Positions 48,201-59,679 are shown, counted from the first letter of the stretch. The stretch: 64,000 nt of DNA from Mermis nigrescens (GCA_036768485.1 JAVLUZ010000154.1:23842685-23906684), one strand, 5' to 3'. Made by a program: numbers and translations. The notes: generated by a model not told the origin, from the letters alone.

Positions 48201-51200
48201 TGCAATGCCTTTCTTTTTACAGGCCCTTCATTCATCGAACAAAACATTTCAAATTACTTTTCTGGTGACGATAGATGATTGGCTGATTTGCTTTAAAAAT
48301 TTTATAGTACATTTCTAATATTATCCGAGCCTCATTTCTGACTTACTTGAGGCTATCCGAAAGTGCCTTTTTAGGCTCAAATACAGGAAATACCCGTCTA
48401 AAACATCGCTTTTCGGCGTTTCAACTATGCTTTATCATTGAAGAGCATAAAAACAAAAAATTTCGAAAAAATTTCACGCGAAAATCCATTATATTGCTCA
48501 AAGTATAGTCAAAAAATAAGTAAGTCTGTGGCGCGAAGCGCCGAAAATTGACACTTTTGAGCAAATAAATTGCGAAAAACGCTTAAAACAACACGTTTCT
48601 ATGAATTTTTTGAAATTTTTTGAAAATGGCGAATTCTGGGGGAGTGTAAGGAACTGCCATACCCTCCCCTACCAAGATCATGTACGCCGGCCATGCTATG
48701 CATTTAGGGGCGAAAGTTGTGCACTGTAAAACGATAACGTTAACTTAGGAATACATCTGTTGCATTTCTTGAAGCATTCGGCTGCCGACTACCGGGAAAT
48801 GCAAATTTTGCGTGAGCAGCTCATTGGCTTAGCATCAGAGGTTGATTCTGATGTTAGCGAAGCCGTTTTGAGTGCCAGTGACCTAAATGATATCGGCACC
48901 GAATTGATTGAGCAGGCGCTTCGGCGATGTCTCTTATCTTCCTTCAAAACTCAGGTTCATCTCAATTAAATGAAATTTTAAATTTTCTATCAATTTCAGG
49001 TTTATTATCAATTCTTAACATATTTATTTTTATTATGATTTTCACAATATGCATTTAATTGAAATTAATAGTCTTATGTTAAGACCTCTGCTTTAATAAT
49101 TCTATATACAATTGATTATCGTAATTTTAAAATTTATGAGTCCTCTTTAATATAAGGGAAGCAGCTTTATTTTAGCACGTTTCCTACTGATATTGGTGTT
49201 AATCGAAACTTTTTAATTAGCACGGAATGGATTACATTAGCTCACTAGTTCGTATGTATATGATGCATGCAGTGTAAGTGATACGTGTCCCTTTCTGTTT
49301 TAATATATGTAGCTGTGTTTTAGAGCGCTATGATATCGTGCAGCACACTTATATCTTGTCTTGACTGATATCAGTATCAATTAGATTTGAGCAAATCAAT
49401 AAAGTCATGCTAATCAACTTTGGGTAGGGGATCCCCTATTACATCTATGCTCTGCTCTCGCCCCCTTACGCTCATGTTTTTAGGCTTTAGTAACATGTGC
49501 AATGCGCGTTTGAAATATCTTTCACATGAGGTGAGTTACAATCAAATAGACTTTATTTCAGTGAGTAATTTAAACTTGAACTGCGTTATTCCAATTTGAT
49601 AAAAAATTGTAAATTCATGGAAAGTATAAGAATGCAGCGATTGGAGATCAATACGGTCTCTGAGGAAACTTTTATTTGAATACATTTACTTCTAGTTTGC
49701 GATCTGTCCCATTTTAATAAGTAAAAATGTATATAACCTTAATAAATCGCAGTTCATGACTTTTCATACCTGCTATTGGATAACTGAACTTCAGAGGATT
49801 GTTTATGTGCAACACGCTTTTCTTTACTTTGATCATCTGCGCACGTAATTCAAAGATTAAATGTCCCCTTAAAGAGCAGAAATTATTCGCCCGGACGAGC
49901 TTTAATTCCGGTATTGTGCGGCAGTTCAGCAAAGAAAATCGGAGTGCAGTGTTTACTATCGGCTATTGGCACATATTTGCCATCGCCAGTGGACAAGCCG
50001 CGACTTTTCACTCAACTATACCCCGAGTCATCGTTGTGTGCCCTTGCATTTAAAATTGTACCGCATCCCTTCTCAGGTGTGTTTCTTTCTTTTCTGTATT
50101 TCTGTATCTGTACATTTTTCTACAGACACCTAGAATGTATTGACGGACCATTTCTGCAAAATTATTTTAATCCGACATTCGCACGGTTTTTGCTTCTTAT
50201 CTCAAATATGTTCTTCTGTGTCAAATCTTTCAAATGCGAATCAGGCGAGAAATCTCTGTTTTGGAAAAATCTTAGTCATTCGTGTGACTGATCAAACGTT
50301 TTTGACGTGGAATCACGCACAGGCATGGGAGGTTTTAGGGGTCTACACCCCCTGATCTATAAACCTGCAGAATTTGAATTTTTGGGTTTTGCCCCATCTG
50401 ACCCCTCCGCCGAGAATTTGGCTGTTGCCCATGTATGCTTGGAACTGATTAAGTGTTTTTGAACTTCAATTTTATTTCACGTTCTCATCTTGAGTAAAAT
50501 TCGTTTTTCGCCTCCAACGCGTTAGACCTGCGGAATTTCAAAAGGTTTGCTAACGTTGGTTCGTATTTACAATGGCGAATTGCGAGCAAATAGTAAAGTA
50601 TACAACGTAAATCGCGACTGCTACGAAACGATCAGTGGCGTTTTTTCACCGTGTGGCGATGAAATGCGCGACGTGACGTCGCTTGGCGTCGGAAACATCG
50701 CCGCTGTCGCCGGACTAACTGCCACCATCACTGGCGACACTCTCACTTCAGATGCCTCAGCAACTGTATCCGCTAAACGAGCTTTCGAACAAAAACAGAA
50801 GAATCAATCGATAGGTACCTAATCATATATGATCTTTAGGTTTTACCCTTCCCAAAAAAAGTTTCTACCCCTTCCCAAGAAATACCCCCTAACATTTGCG
50901 ATTTTCCCGAAGTTTCCAAAAATTCATAGAAAAAATGTTTTTTTTAAGCGTTTTTAGTTATTTATTTGCTCAAAAGTGTTAAATTTTCGGCGCCGTACTT
51001 ATTTTTTGACTGTATTTTGTTCGATTTGATCGAATTGTTCGATTTTTCCTAATTTTTTTGTTTTTTATACTCTTGAAAGATAGAGCATCGTCAGAAACGT
51101 CGAAAAACGATGTTGTTGACGCACATCCACGATTTTTTGGCCTAAAAATGCACTTTAAAATTTTACTCCTTTCAAGAGTTTTCATGCTGTTTATGTCTGT

Positions 51201-54200
51201 ATGTAATGCACATATAAATCGTTTTTTTGGACAGTGAAATAATAATTATTATTACCATTATGATAATAATATAATTATCGAAAAACGTTATCTCATAATA
51301 ATATTGACGCCAAGATAAGATAATTCCTACGCGAATATTATTTAGACTCCGATCAAAAACAATTCCGAAAGATAAACGTTTTAGCTGTTTACTTCGTCAT
51401 ATTATTAATTTTCACCAGACATGTAACGGCTGGAAATTTTAGTTATGGAATCTCTGGTCATTTCTATGGGGTACGGGTTATTGACCTCTAATTTTTGGTC
51501 AAGAATGCAAAAAAACACATAAAAATGGCCAAAAAACGCAAGTTTTCGCCAAACATCGGGGAAGTGTTGAAAATTTCTGACTTAGAGGGATGAGGGACTA
51601 CCGACTTTGGATGGGGGATTCCCCCAAACCCCTGCTACATGTCTGATTTTTACTCTTTTCTAACGCTTGAATGATAGTTTATATTTTGCCTAGTATCTTC
51701 TGGAAACGTTGCTAAAACACGACTACGAATACTTAGAAATTATGTGAAAGTTTGGTTTTTTAAATAAACCAAGTGGTAACATTGGTCAGTGCGTAAAGAT
51801 TTGTTGAGTTGTTAGGCGTATCAAAACAGTTGTGCATTTTTATCATAGATTCCTTCGCTCTATAATAAGTCTTTTTATTCTTCGTATTATTACGCTTACT
51901 TTATCCTGACGTTCATTATTATTTTTGCGAGAATTATTTTAAAAAATTTTTATTATTAATATTATACCATTGTCATTGGCCTGGTTGTTGTTATTATTCT
52001 TAGATTCGTCTTGGGGTGAATTAGACTTGAGCTGTGGAGATAAATTGGTTTTGGCAGGCATCGAAGCACCGGAACCGGTGTTTTTTTGCTCCGTAGAATC
52101 GCCCAGCTTAAGCGAACAAAAGAAATTTGACGAAGCTCTGAGTAGGCTAAGTCGCGAAGATCCCAGCTTGAGAATTTCGGTTGATCCAGATTCTGGTCAG
52201 ACAATTTTGAGAGGCATGGGCGAACTTCAGGTGAAATATTGACTATCGGACCAGCTCAGTCTGGGCTAAGCATGCTTTTCAAAAACAAGTTCAGAATCTA
52301 ATGTTGAAAAGCATCTGGTATATATACGTCCTTAAATATTCTGTGATCGTGATATTAATTTGAGAAATAGCAGTTTTTTAAGACAAAGTTATTTTGAATC
52401 GAATTTTTATCGATTACGTTTTGTATTTGGGACGAATTTTTCTGGACGTTCTGTTATTAAAAGTTTTGCTCGGATATTCTGCCGGGGAGAGACGTTTTGC
52501 TAGGGATGTTTTGTCATGGACCAGTGACTTCTAAAGCTTTTAAAATTATATCTTGCACTTTTAAAATATTTTATTAGGCTTTCGAGAACGCTTGAACATG
52601 CCATTGTTTTTGCCCACCTTCTAAGATTTTTTGTATATCTAACACGAAAATTGTTCAGACGCCTAGAATCCGGTAGACCCCCGAGAATCGATAGACCCCA
52701 GAATTGAATTTTTGGCATGTTTTTGGGATTTTGCCGGTTTTACACCACCCAGACCCTCCTCAGAATTTGACTGCTACCAGGGGCGGATTTAAGGGGCGGG
52801 GGCGGCCCCCTCCCCATTGGCCCAAAATAGTGCGCAAAATTACGGATTTTTGAGCGATTTTTGGGTTAAAACGGCTAATTTTTCCGCCCAAGTCATGGTT
52901 CCGTCTCCCCCCCTTAGGGGTACCGCATCCCCCTCTTAGGAAAATCCTGGATCCGCTACTGGCTGCTACCCTTATATGGTCAATAGTACTCTTTGAAATA
53001 ATGAGCGCAGCATAATCGTATATGTGTAATGAGTTCCTCTTGAATTTAAAACTGTTTTCTTTTGCAATTAACACTGTCGTTTGAACATAATCGAAAAGCA
53101 CTGTTTTTTACAATTAATCGATATCAATATGGGAACAAGTTTTGATATCCAAAATCAGAATTCAGTCAAAATCAAAAATTCAGGGTTCAAAGTCACTATT
53201 CATAATTTTTTCACTCTTAGATCGAAATCGTCCGCGACCGCTTGAAAACCGAATTTGGTCTCAATGTTTTCTTGGGTCCTATGCAAATTAATTATAAAGA
53301 AACGTTGCAGCGGAATCGCATTGTCCAGGATGAGTATGAAATAAACGAAACCATAAACAACAAGCACCATCGAATTTGCATCGGTCTTAAAGTTCGTCAG
53401 GTCGATGGCGCTGGTTGGTTGAAATCGATTGCTATCGATCATGTGAAACACGAATATTACGGGTACTTGAGTAATATGCCAGATCATCTAAAAGGAGCCA
53501 TCAAGCATGGTTGCGTGAATGCCTGCTATCATGGACCTACGCTAGGTTACCCGGTTCAGGATATAAAACAAAGTCGTCATTAGCTTGTCGTATATTACCG
53601 GATACTAATTTGTGTCCCTGACTGAAATGAGCTATTAAATCAATTAATATTTATATTAATGAATAAATGAATAATTTTAAAAAAAGATAAACAAAATAAA
53701 TTAATAAACAAATAAACCAATCTCCATAATTCGGTTAAAGAACGACTGCTCTCTACTCTTTTAGTTCGGTGAAATAATTCATTTTTATTGTCAATTTTAA
53801 AATACCTTGTACATGAACACTAATCTTCAGCACTGACAAAATTGGCTGTCAGATATGATGCAGTAAGACAATGCCGCTTTGTAATACTTTCTCTAGCCCT
53901 TGTTTATTGTTTGTCATATTATCATGGTTGTCGCATCCATCTAACCCTTTTTTGCAGTCAATTTACATTGGTTAAAAAATTGTCTGATGCACAAAGTTTC
54001 GTGACATACTTTGTTTTTGAATAAGAAGTTTGCCTTCCTCTAAATGGTGGACTAACTAACCACTAAGACTTGGTTGTATGTATATGCGGTGCGTAAACAT
54101 AATGCATAAAAGTCAACGGCTGTACCAGTAGTGTATCGAACTTAAAGTGTGCTTTGTTGATAATTCTTTTATATATGTATTAATGAGGTTCAATTATACG

Positions 54201-56175
54201 AGTAGGTATGTACTCGTAAATCAGCATATTAATATTGTTATATAATTTCATGAATTTCTGTTACAAATCCTTCCTTGGCGTATGAAAATGCAGGCTCTAT
54301 TTTTTTAATAAATCTACCTGGGGCGCGGATTATTCGTTTAAGCTGCAATCGAAAATGGAAAAAATGCGCGCTGATAACTATAGAACTACAAACTTTGTCC
54401 AGGAACCGTAAAAGAAGTTAGTGATTTTTAACAGACGTCAAGCATAAGTTGTTATTATATGTAACATGCTTTCCAAACACGTGCGTCTCTGTTAATATGT
54501 ATTATTCGAAAATTAAACATTTAGGTAGGTACGTCAACTGTATTCTGTCCAGACACTATTATAACCTGTGTTTCTTATAGTCAGTGTAAATTTCGGTCGC
54601 ACGCCTGATGCACGTAGTATGTGAATGACGTACTCTAATAAATTTTTCAAAAATTTTCGCTTGCTCCATAAGGTTTATGAGAGGCTAAAAAACACCATTT
54701 TCCAACGTTTCTCATCGAGCACTATCAATTGTCATCAAAAAATTGTGAAAAAAACATAAAAAATGTCAAAAATTGAATTTTGGGGGGTATTTCAATATCT
54801 GGGGGATGCATACCCCAAACCCCTCTCCCCACGCACAGGTATGGTCGGAAGTCGACTAAAAGCGATACTTGTAATTTCTAGCTGAATTGAAAAGAAGTTT
54901 TAAAACCTCGACTTCTATCAGAACTCTGGGAACACTACGTGTGTACTCGTGCATATATATTAGAATGGGCGGCAACTGCCATTCTTCTCATTTTTTCAGC
55001 TTCAGATGAGACATGACTTTAGGTCATAGTTTTTAAATAAACGATGCTTGCTCTTCCGAGTTGATGTTTGGATAAACGTTTTTCGAAAGCTGATTTTGTT
55101 TTTTAGGTATGGTTTTTTTGTGGAAAATTAATTGCTAAGAGCATTTCTCATTATTTCTGTCATTAGTCGCTATGGCATTGTAATCCTTGTTCTCTATAGG
55201 ATATCCATGTTACGTTGTATGAATTTTCCACCACGCCCGGTCCCAGTACTTCCCTGGTCAACGCTTGTGCCCACAACTGCTTGAGTAAAATATTCAAACA
55301 AATGCCAGGCAGTTTGCTGGAGCCGATTATGAATCTATTAGTGGATGTAACCGAAATTTATGCCCGTGATATACTCAGCGATTTAGCTCAAAGACGAGCT
55401 AACGTAAGTCGAACTGTGGTTAATCTTTGGAAGATTGGGGACTTGCCTGTAGCGTAGCTGGCCTGTTGATTTGGGGGGGCGAAAATTTATAAGTTGGATA
55501 TTTCAACAGTTAATAGGCAAAAATAATGGTGTTGTTAAGCTATTCTCAGCGACTGCCTCACATTTAAGAAGAGAAAAATTTCAAAAAATTCAACTTGATT
55601 TCAATTTTATCTATTAAGCAAATATGTCGTACATAAATAAGTTAGGCGCAAGACGCCCTAAAATTTTGGGCTTATTATCTCAAAGAAGTACTAAAATCTA
55701 TCGTAGCGCTCTTTCAGATACCTGTTGAGAAATTTTAATTCTTCCCTCGGTGAATCCTTTTAGGAATAATCATTTTTCAAAAATTATGGGGACTAGTTTC
55801 CCATCTCCCCCCACAGCTAAATCCCTGGGCTAAGGGATACATACGTACAATAGCAGAAAATTCGAGCGAATATATAATTTACAGATGCGTCAAAACACAG
55901 ACTGTTGCTTTTAGGGTGGAGTGTTGCCCCGCACATCAATACGTTTTGTGCAAATTCACTATCATTCACTTTAGGTCGAGGATTCGGATTGGTGCGAAGA
56001 GAGCAACTCTAGAACGATCAGATGTAAAGCACCGTTAGCTGAACTTTTTGGCTTTTCTAAAGTTGTACGGACGTTAACGTCTGGTACGGGCAATGTACAT
56101 ATGCAGGTGGCTGGGTACGATTCGATGAGCGCCGAAGCTGCTAAGCAGCTCCAGTCGACAACTACCCAAATTTAG
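33090..56175 (+). CDS. GFM2: mitochondrial ribosome-releasing factor 2, EF-G2mt, 12 exons
   Basis: GFM2 is the mitochondrial EF-G paralogue that, with mitochondrial RRF and GTP, splits post-termination 55S ribosomes. It does not act in translocation. Exons: 33090-33267, 38903-39016, 41007-41101, 46475-46622, 47348-47532, 48775-48928 (or 48954), 49900 (or 49875)-50076, 50545-50814, 52004-52230, 53221-53559, 55200-55403, 55975-56175. They join to 763 residues (780 with the alternative junction); human GFM2 has about 779. All five G motifs are present: [27 protein letters not shown] and GSSAK. Domains II to V follow in order, ending [19 protein letters not shown]. The N-terminus is basic and hydroxylated, fitting a mitochondrial presequence. 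Every intron is GT-AG except intron 10 (GA-AG). No internal stop or frameshift is seen, so the gene looks functional. Confidence 0.93.
35097..35266 (+). mobile_element. MITE-2 copy inside the hAT transposon
   Basis: Ends CAGGCACGTAGCTGG / CAACGTGCCTG; exact duplication TTCATCCG at 35089-35096 and 35267-35274. Innermost of five nested insertions. Confidence 0.93.
35275..35612 (+). pseudogene. hAT transposase C-terminal dimerisation domain, broken
   Basis: DPLDFWRKK is followed, after a frame change near 35375, by [31 protein letters not shown] and [17 protein letters not shown], the standard hAT dimerisation signature. Stop at 35612. The N-terminal RNase H-like domain is absent and a MITE interrupts the upstream part, so it cannot encode an active enzyme. 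Confidence 0.92.
38903..39016 (+). CDS. GFM2: GFM2 exon 2: G1 to switch I
   Basis: Acceptor atgcag|gt completes the glycine, followed by [16 protein letters not shown] and [13 protein letters not shown]. The phase-1 donor g|gttaaa splits the glycine of RERG-IT. Confidence 0.93.
41007..41101 (+). CDS. GFM2: GFM2 exon 3: switch I and G3
   Basis: Acceptor tttcag|gt, then [12 protein letters not shown] and the G3 motif in [14 protein letters not shown]. Donor gaa|gtaagc, phase 0. Confidence 0.93.
41485..41725 (+). mobile_element. MITE-1 copy j in GFM2 intron 3
   Basis: Full termini; flanks GGCGTAAT / AGTGTAAT (6 of 8). Confidence 0.85.
42323..43225 (+). mobile_element. decayed Tc1-type element in GFM2 intron 3
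   Basis: Inverted ends CAGTGGTGTGCAAAAGTTTAG and the complement of CTAAACTTTTGAACATCACTG, flanked by TA. About 900 bp with many stops in every frame; a weak transposase trace is visible ([11 protein letters not shown]). Confidence 0.8.
43372..45957. mobile_element. 2.6-kb hAT element in GFM2 intron 3
   Basis: Perfect inverted ends CAGTGATCGGACCGAGG, exact duplication GACACGAT at 43364-43371 and 45958-45965. Subterminal cctcggcc repeats are GC-rich; the interior is AT-rich with no transposase recognised. Contains a MITE-3 copy (43943-44176). Interior 44857-45200 matches 1-400. Confidence 0.93.
43943..44176 (+). mobile_element. MITE-3 copy
   Basis: Ends CATACATGTAACGG and CTGTTACACGTATG; target duplication poor (5 of 8). 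Confidence 0.7.
46475..46622 (+). CDS. GFM2: GFM2 exon 4: G4 (NKVD)
   Basis: Acceptor tttgag|gtg begins [19 protein letters not shown]4 is LNKVDKS. Donor tca a|gtaatt (phase 1) joins the next exon as [19 protein letters not shown], matching family spacing exactly. The open frame continues beyond the donor only by chance. Confidence 0.9.
47348..47532 (+). CDS. GFM2: GFM2 exon 5
   Basis: Acceptor tctttag|at after a pyrimidine tract; donor gac|gtatgt, phase 0. Encodes [19 protein letters not shown] and [12 protein letters not shown], the G-prime insert region. Confidence 0.9.
48350..48690. repeat. MITE fragment in GFM2 intron 5
   Basis: cgcttttcggcgtttcaactatg, then the perfect hairpin GGCGCGAAGCGCC at 48530-48542; no termini matched. 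Confidence 0.5.
48775..48928 (+). CDS. GFM2: GFM2 exon 6, 3' end uncertain
   Basis: Acceptor cttgaag|cat, phase 0, encodes [20 protein letters not shown] and then EQALRR. There are two possible donors: t|gtctct at 48929 (phase 1, pairs with the acceptor at 49900) or cag|gttcat at 48955 (phase 0, pairs with 49875). The first loses about five residues relative to the family; the second adds about twelve. Confidence 0.75.
49900..50076 (+). CDS. GFM2: GFM2 exon 7: G5 motif, start of domain II
   Basis: Reads [16 protein letters not shown] (G5), [11 protein letters not shown] and [11 protein letters not shown]. Donor g|gtgtgt, phase 1. Upstream SPGRA in the same frame resembles the family, so the exon may begin at 49875 instead. 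Confidence 0.82.
50545..50814 (+). CDS. GFM2: GFM2 exon 8: domain II
   Basis: Acceptor caaaag|gt, then [20 protein letters not shown] and [10 protein letters not shown]. Donor g|gtacct, phase 1. This exon is visibly more GC-rich than the surrounding introns. Confidence 0.92.
50830..51200. repeat. MITE fragment in GFM2 intron 8
   Basis: Contains gagcatcgtcagaaacgtcg and ends catgctgtttatgtctg, like the MITE X terminus. Confidence 0.5.
51416..51645 (+). mobile_element. MITE-3 copy in GFM2 intron 8
   Basis: Ends CAGACATGTAACGG / CTGCTACATGTCTG; target duplication ATTTTCAC / ATTTTTAC. Confidence 0.88.
52004..52230 (+). CDS. GFM2: GFM2 exon 9: domain III
   Basis: Acceptor ttcttag|at. Contains [39 protein letters not shown] and GMGELQ. 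Donor cag|gtgaaa, phase 0. Confidence 0.93.
52778..52961. mobile_element. MITE, CAGGGGCGGAT ends, in GFM2 intron 9
   Basis: Ends CAGGGGCGGATTTAAGG / CCTGGATCCGCTACTG; flanks ACTGCTAC / GCTGCTAC. Fragments of this family occur near 30765 and 59490. Confidence 0.8.
53221..53559 (+). CDS. GFM2: GFM2 exon 10: domain IV, GA donor
   Basis: Acceptor ctcttag|atc, then [20 protein letters not shown] through GPTLGYPVQ. The conserved sequence continues DIHVTL in the next exon, so the exon must end at cag (53559), where the intron starts gatata, not GT. Reading through gives only DIKQSRH and a stop. Confidence 0.88.
54640..54843 (+). mobile_element. MITE-1 copy k, left-truncated, in GFM2 intron 10
   Basis: Core and right end present; the left third is missing and no duplication is found. 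Confidence 0.8.
55200..55403 (+). CDS. GFM2: GFM2 exon 11: domains IV-V
   Basis: Acceptor ctatag|gat, then [31 protein letters not shown] and [10 protein letters not shown]. Consensus donor aac|gtaagt, phase 0. Confidence 0.92.
55975..56175 (+). CDS. GFM2: GFM2 exon 12: domain V and stop
   Basis: Acceptor ctttag|gtc, then [20 protein letters not shown] and the C-terminus to TAG at 56173-56175. Confidence 0.92.
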   Translation, partial: VEDSDWCEESNSRTIRCKAPLAELFGFSKVVRTLTSGTGNVHMQVAGYDSMSAEAAKQLQSTTTQI

Positions 56176-56254
56176 TCGCATGGGAGATCAGTCGCTTATG
56201 TTTTTTTTGATTTATTTTTAGCTGAGTCTTTGCAAACTTAGCCGCATTTTATTA

Positions 56255-56260
56255 AATAAA
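56255..56260 (+). promoter_or_regulatory. GFM2 polyadenylation signal
   Basis: AATAAA 80 bp after the GFM2 stop, in an AT-rich stretch. Confidence 0.6.
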
Positions 56261-56571
56261 ATCAATGAGTTCGTATGAATTATCCCGGATCTTGTTATCG
56301 TATGTACGTATAGCTCGCAAAATCAAAGATCGCTAAATTTAGAAAATTTTAAGATATTGTCAACATCATAATTCATGTTTATAACTTGCTTCACGAAAAT
56401 GTGTGCTGTTTCGACGGAACCCCGCAAGCTGGAAAACCACACTGCCTCACTAACAATTTTCCTTCGTTTAGTTCGCAACTTTTCATTTGCCGAGGTATGA
56501 AGCTTGATGGAAATGTTGTAAAATTAGTTTTACAATTTCCCCTATATTACAGGTAGCGCTGTAGTGTGCAC

Positions 56572-56829
56572 CACACATTGGCGTGGGGAGTTCGGGGGTA
56601 TGCACCCCCCAGAAGTTGAAATACCCCCTCCAGAAATCAAAATACCCCCCCAGAATTCAAATTTTGAATTTTTTTGCTTTTTTAGCGATTTTTTGATGCC
56701 ATTGGATAGTGCTCAATGAGAAACGTCGAAAAATGGTGTTTTTTCCCCATACGACCACTTTTAAGACCATTTTTTGACCTTTGAAAATTTTTTCACCCCC
56801 CCCCAGAATTTCGGTGCTGCCCACCTATG
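56572..56829 (-). mobile_element. MITE-1 copy l, downstream of GFM2
   Basis: Exact duplication GTGTGCAC at 56564-56571 and 56830-56837. Confidence 0.94.
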
Positions 56830-56872
56830 GTGTGCACCTTTAATACACTTGGGTACCCCAACATAGCACAGG

Positions 56873-57040
56873 GTTGCCAAGTTGGGGTTTTTTCCCCATT
56901 TTAGGGGTCTTTTAAGGCCGTTGGAGGCATTTTTAGCGATTTAGGTTTTTTGCGCCTGTGCTAAACCATTGGTTGGGGGTTATTTAGGCACTTTGAGGTG
57001 AAAATTGGGGGTTTTTAGACAGAAGCACTTGGCAACCCCG
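56873..57040. mobile_element. MITE, CAGGGTTGCCAAGT ends
   Basis: Inverted ends CAGGGTTGCCAAGT / ACTTGGCAACCCCG; no clean target duplication. Confidence 0.65.
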
Positions 57041-58580
57041 CGTATGCCCCCCCTCTGCAACACTAGGTTATTCGTGGCAAGTGCAGTTTTTTGAAAGGTG
57101 GATAATTTTAAGAATCGTCATTTTTTGTTTTACTTTACAATCAATACCCAGCTAATAATGTGCGTGTAAAGTTTTGGCCTGACGTTATATCATATACGTT
57201 TTTCACTTCGTTCCGTTCACAAATTCTAGCCAACTCAGTTTTGCCTTTTGTTAGTCTCTTTTTTCTAAATGCACACAATGGATGAAGCTCAAAACCACTA
57301 TTATTTTTTATATGACGATTTTTGGAGAGGCAGTGTGAAGACTCGAAATATCGGGATGATACGCCACACTTTTCGAACATCTATATGTCCGCCACCTTCT
57401 CCGGGGTCCGCGAAAAATCTTTCTAATGAAAAAGTACTGCGCTCAAAGGACTACACAAAGAATTTGACCGCCTTCGTATGAAGTAAATAGGGACGTAGTC
57501 CTAGCAGTATAAAATTTAAAGTCTAGTGGTGGACGATAACTTTGGCTATAAATCGGGACGCGCGAAGTATTCTGAAAATCAAGTACGTCTCACGGTTTAC
57601 ATCGCACTTGGATGCGATCTTTTAAACTCGATAAAGAGTGAGTTCTGGTGGCGTAAGGCTTAAACTGGGGTAAAAAAGTATGTTTCTGGCTGTTTTTTGT
57701 CTGCCAACTACTCCGATTATGAAAAAAAGGTGCGATGCGAACTATTTTAAAAATAAGGTACATGTCAGCGGTTACACATCGCGCTCGGTCGGGTTTCTTC
57801 ACACCCAATACTAATATGTTTTGGCGGTGCAAAGTTTAAACTTTGGGATGAAAAAATACGTTTTCGGCAGGTTTTTGTCTGTCAACTCGATATGAGATGG
57901 GACATGATCATAGTTCAAAGCATCGAGGATCACGCATGCACGTTGGAGCGTTCAATTACACCAAATATTTAGTAGGTGTAAAGTTTACACTAAAAATTTA
58001 GTTTACTTCTAGAGCGTTGCAAAAAGTGAATTTTTTCAAGATGTTCTCCGTAACGTCAGGATAACTAATCTGATGTAAGTCTCCATTACATCTAGTAATT
58101 GTGTAAACTTTACACTGGAAATTATCTCTAGTACCAGAGCGTTGCAGAGGCTTAATTTTTTCATGATGTTCTCCGTAAGGTCAGGGTTACAAATTTGACT
58201 GTAATTTTTCCTTAAACCCAGTATTTATGTAAAGTTTACACTGAAAATCAACTTTAGTTCCAGAGCGTTACAGAAGCTTAATTTTTTCAAAATGTTCGGC
58301 GTAACGTCAGGATTACGAATCTAGCTGTAAGTTTCTTCACACCCAAAAATTGCTTAAAGTTTACACTGAAACTGTCTCTACTTATAGAGAATTGCAGGGG
58401 CTTAATTTTTAAAATCTCTTTGACGTCAGGATTGCAAACTGGCTGTAAGCTTTCTTTGCACTCAGTTGTTGTGAAGCTTAACACTAAAAATTAACTTCAG
58501 TTCGAGAGCGCTGCAGAAACTTTTTTAAATCTCCATAACGTAAGGATTACGAATCTGAATGTGAGTTTTCTTCACACCAA

Positions 58581-58743
58581 TAGTCTGTTTCGCACAACTT
58601 CGGTCACAAATTTTAAAACTATCTCCGACAATGAGCTGACAAATTGCGATTATAGCATTGATCTGATATATAATTATCGTAACCCTCGGCCTACTCGATG
58701 AAAATTCTTAGAATTTATGCACGAAGTTATGTGAAACGGACTA
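58581..58743 (+). mobile_element. TA-ended MITE in R1 array
   Basis: TAGTCTGTTTCGCAC ... GTGAAACGGACTA, 163 bp with near-perfect inverted ends. Confidence 0.85.
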
Positions 58744-59001
58744 TGCATAGTAGTTGTGTGAATTTTGCACTAAACATTATCATTAGTTCTAGAGCTTTGC
58801 AGAGGCTCAATTTTTTCAAAACATCCTCCGTAATTTAGTATTACAAGTCTAACTGTAAGCTTTTCTTTACACCCAGTAATTTTGTAAAGTTACACTTAAA
58901 ATTTTATTTACTTCCAGTGCGTTGCAGAGGCTCAACTTTTTTCAAAATGTTTTCCGTAACGTTAGGATTACAAATCTGACTGTCAGCTTCCTTTACACTT
59001 A

Positions 59002-59155
59002 TAGTCTGTTTCACACAACTTCAGTCATAAATTTTAAAACTATCTCCGGCAATAAGCTGACAGATTGCGATTATAGCATTGATCTGATATATAAAGGTCG
59101 TAACTGTCGGCGAAAATTCTTAAAATTTATGCACAAAGTTATGTGAAACAGACTA
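59002..59155 (+). mobile_element. TA-ended MITE in R1 array
   Basis: TAGTCTGTTTCACAC ... GTGAAACAGACTA; interior as at 58581 with a small deletion. Confidence 0.85.
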
Positions 59156-59679
59156 GTAAATGCGTAGAATTTGCGCTGAAAATTATCTCTGGTAACAGAG
59201 CGTTACAGAGGCTCAATTTTTTTCAAATGTCCTCCGCAAGTTAGGATTACAAGTCCAACTGCAAATTTTCTTTACACCCATTAGTTGTATAGAGTTACAC
59301 TGAAAATTATCTTTAGTTCCAGAGCGTTGCAGAGGCTTTTCGTCAAAAACTTCTCAAATTACTAATTTTTTTAGATTACAAATGATTCTGCCTAATAAAG
59401 GATGGCAAAAAATGGTACTTTAAGCGTAATACGCGGATTTTTTTAACAATTTTTGTCGCTTATTAGAAAATTTGGGATCCCCTGTCAGAAAATCATGGAT
59501 CCGCCAGCCACTGATTGGAGCATTTTTCTTTTCTAGTAGTGTGCTACATATTTCACAAAACGTGCATGGATCACAATTTTTGAGTCGGTGTAAATCAATC
59601 GCAAAGCGGTTTAAATTGCAGCTACTCGCTGGAGCGCTGAAACTTGATTGCAATGCACGAGGTTACGTGAAATAGGCTA

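Larger units (their letters stand above)
57120..59400 (-). repeat. composite repeat R1, inverted partial copy 3, with tandem array
   Basis: About ten units of about 120 bp at 57965-59340, each with a GTAAAGTTTACAC palindrome, AGAGCGTTGCAGAGGCT and tccgtaacgtcaggattac, reading as the reverse of 36770-37340. The part before 57960 mirrors 37400-38320. Two TA-ended MITEs are inserted. Confidence 0.75.

Noticed and set aside
53242..53583. A GFM2 isoform ending ...[10 protein letters not shown] at the stop after exon 10
   Set aside because: This reads seven codons into the intron and would remove domain V. The family sequence continues exactly at exon 11.
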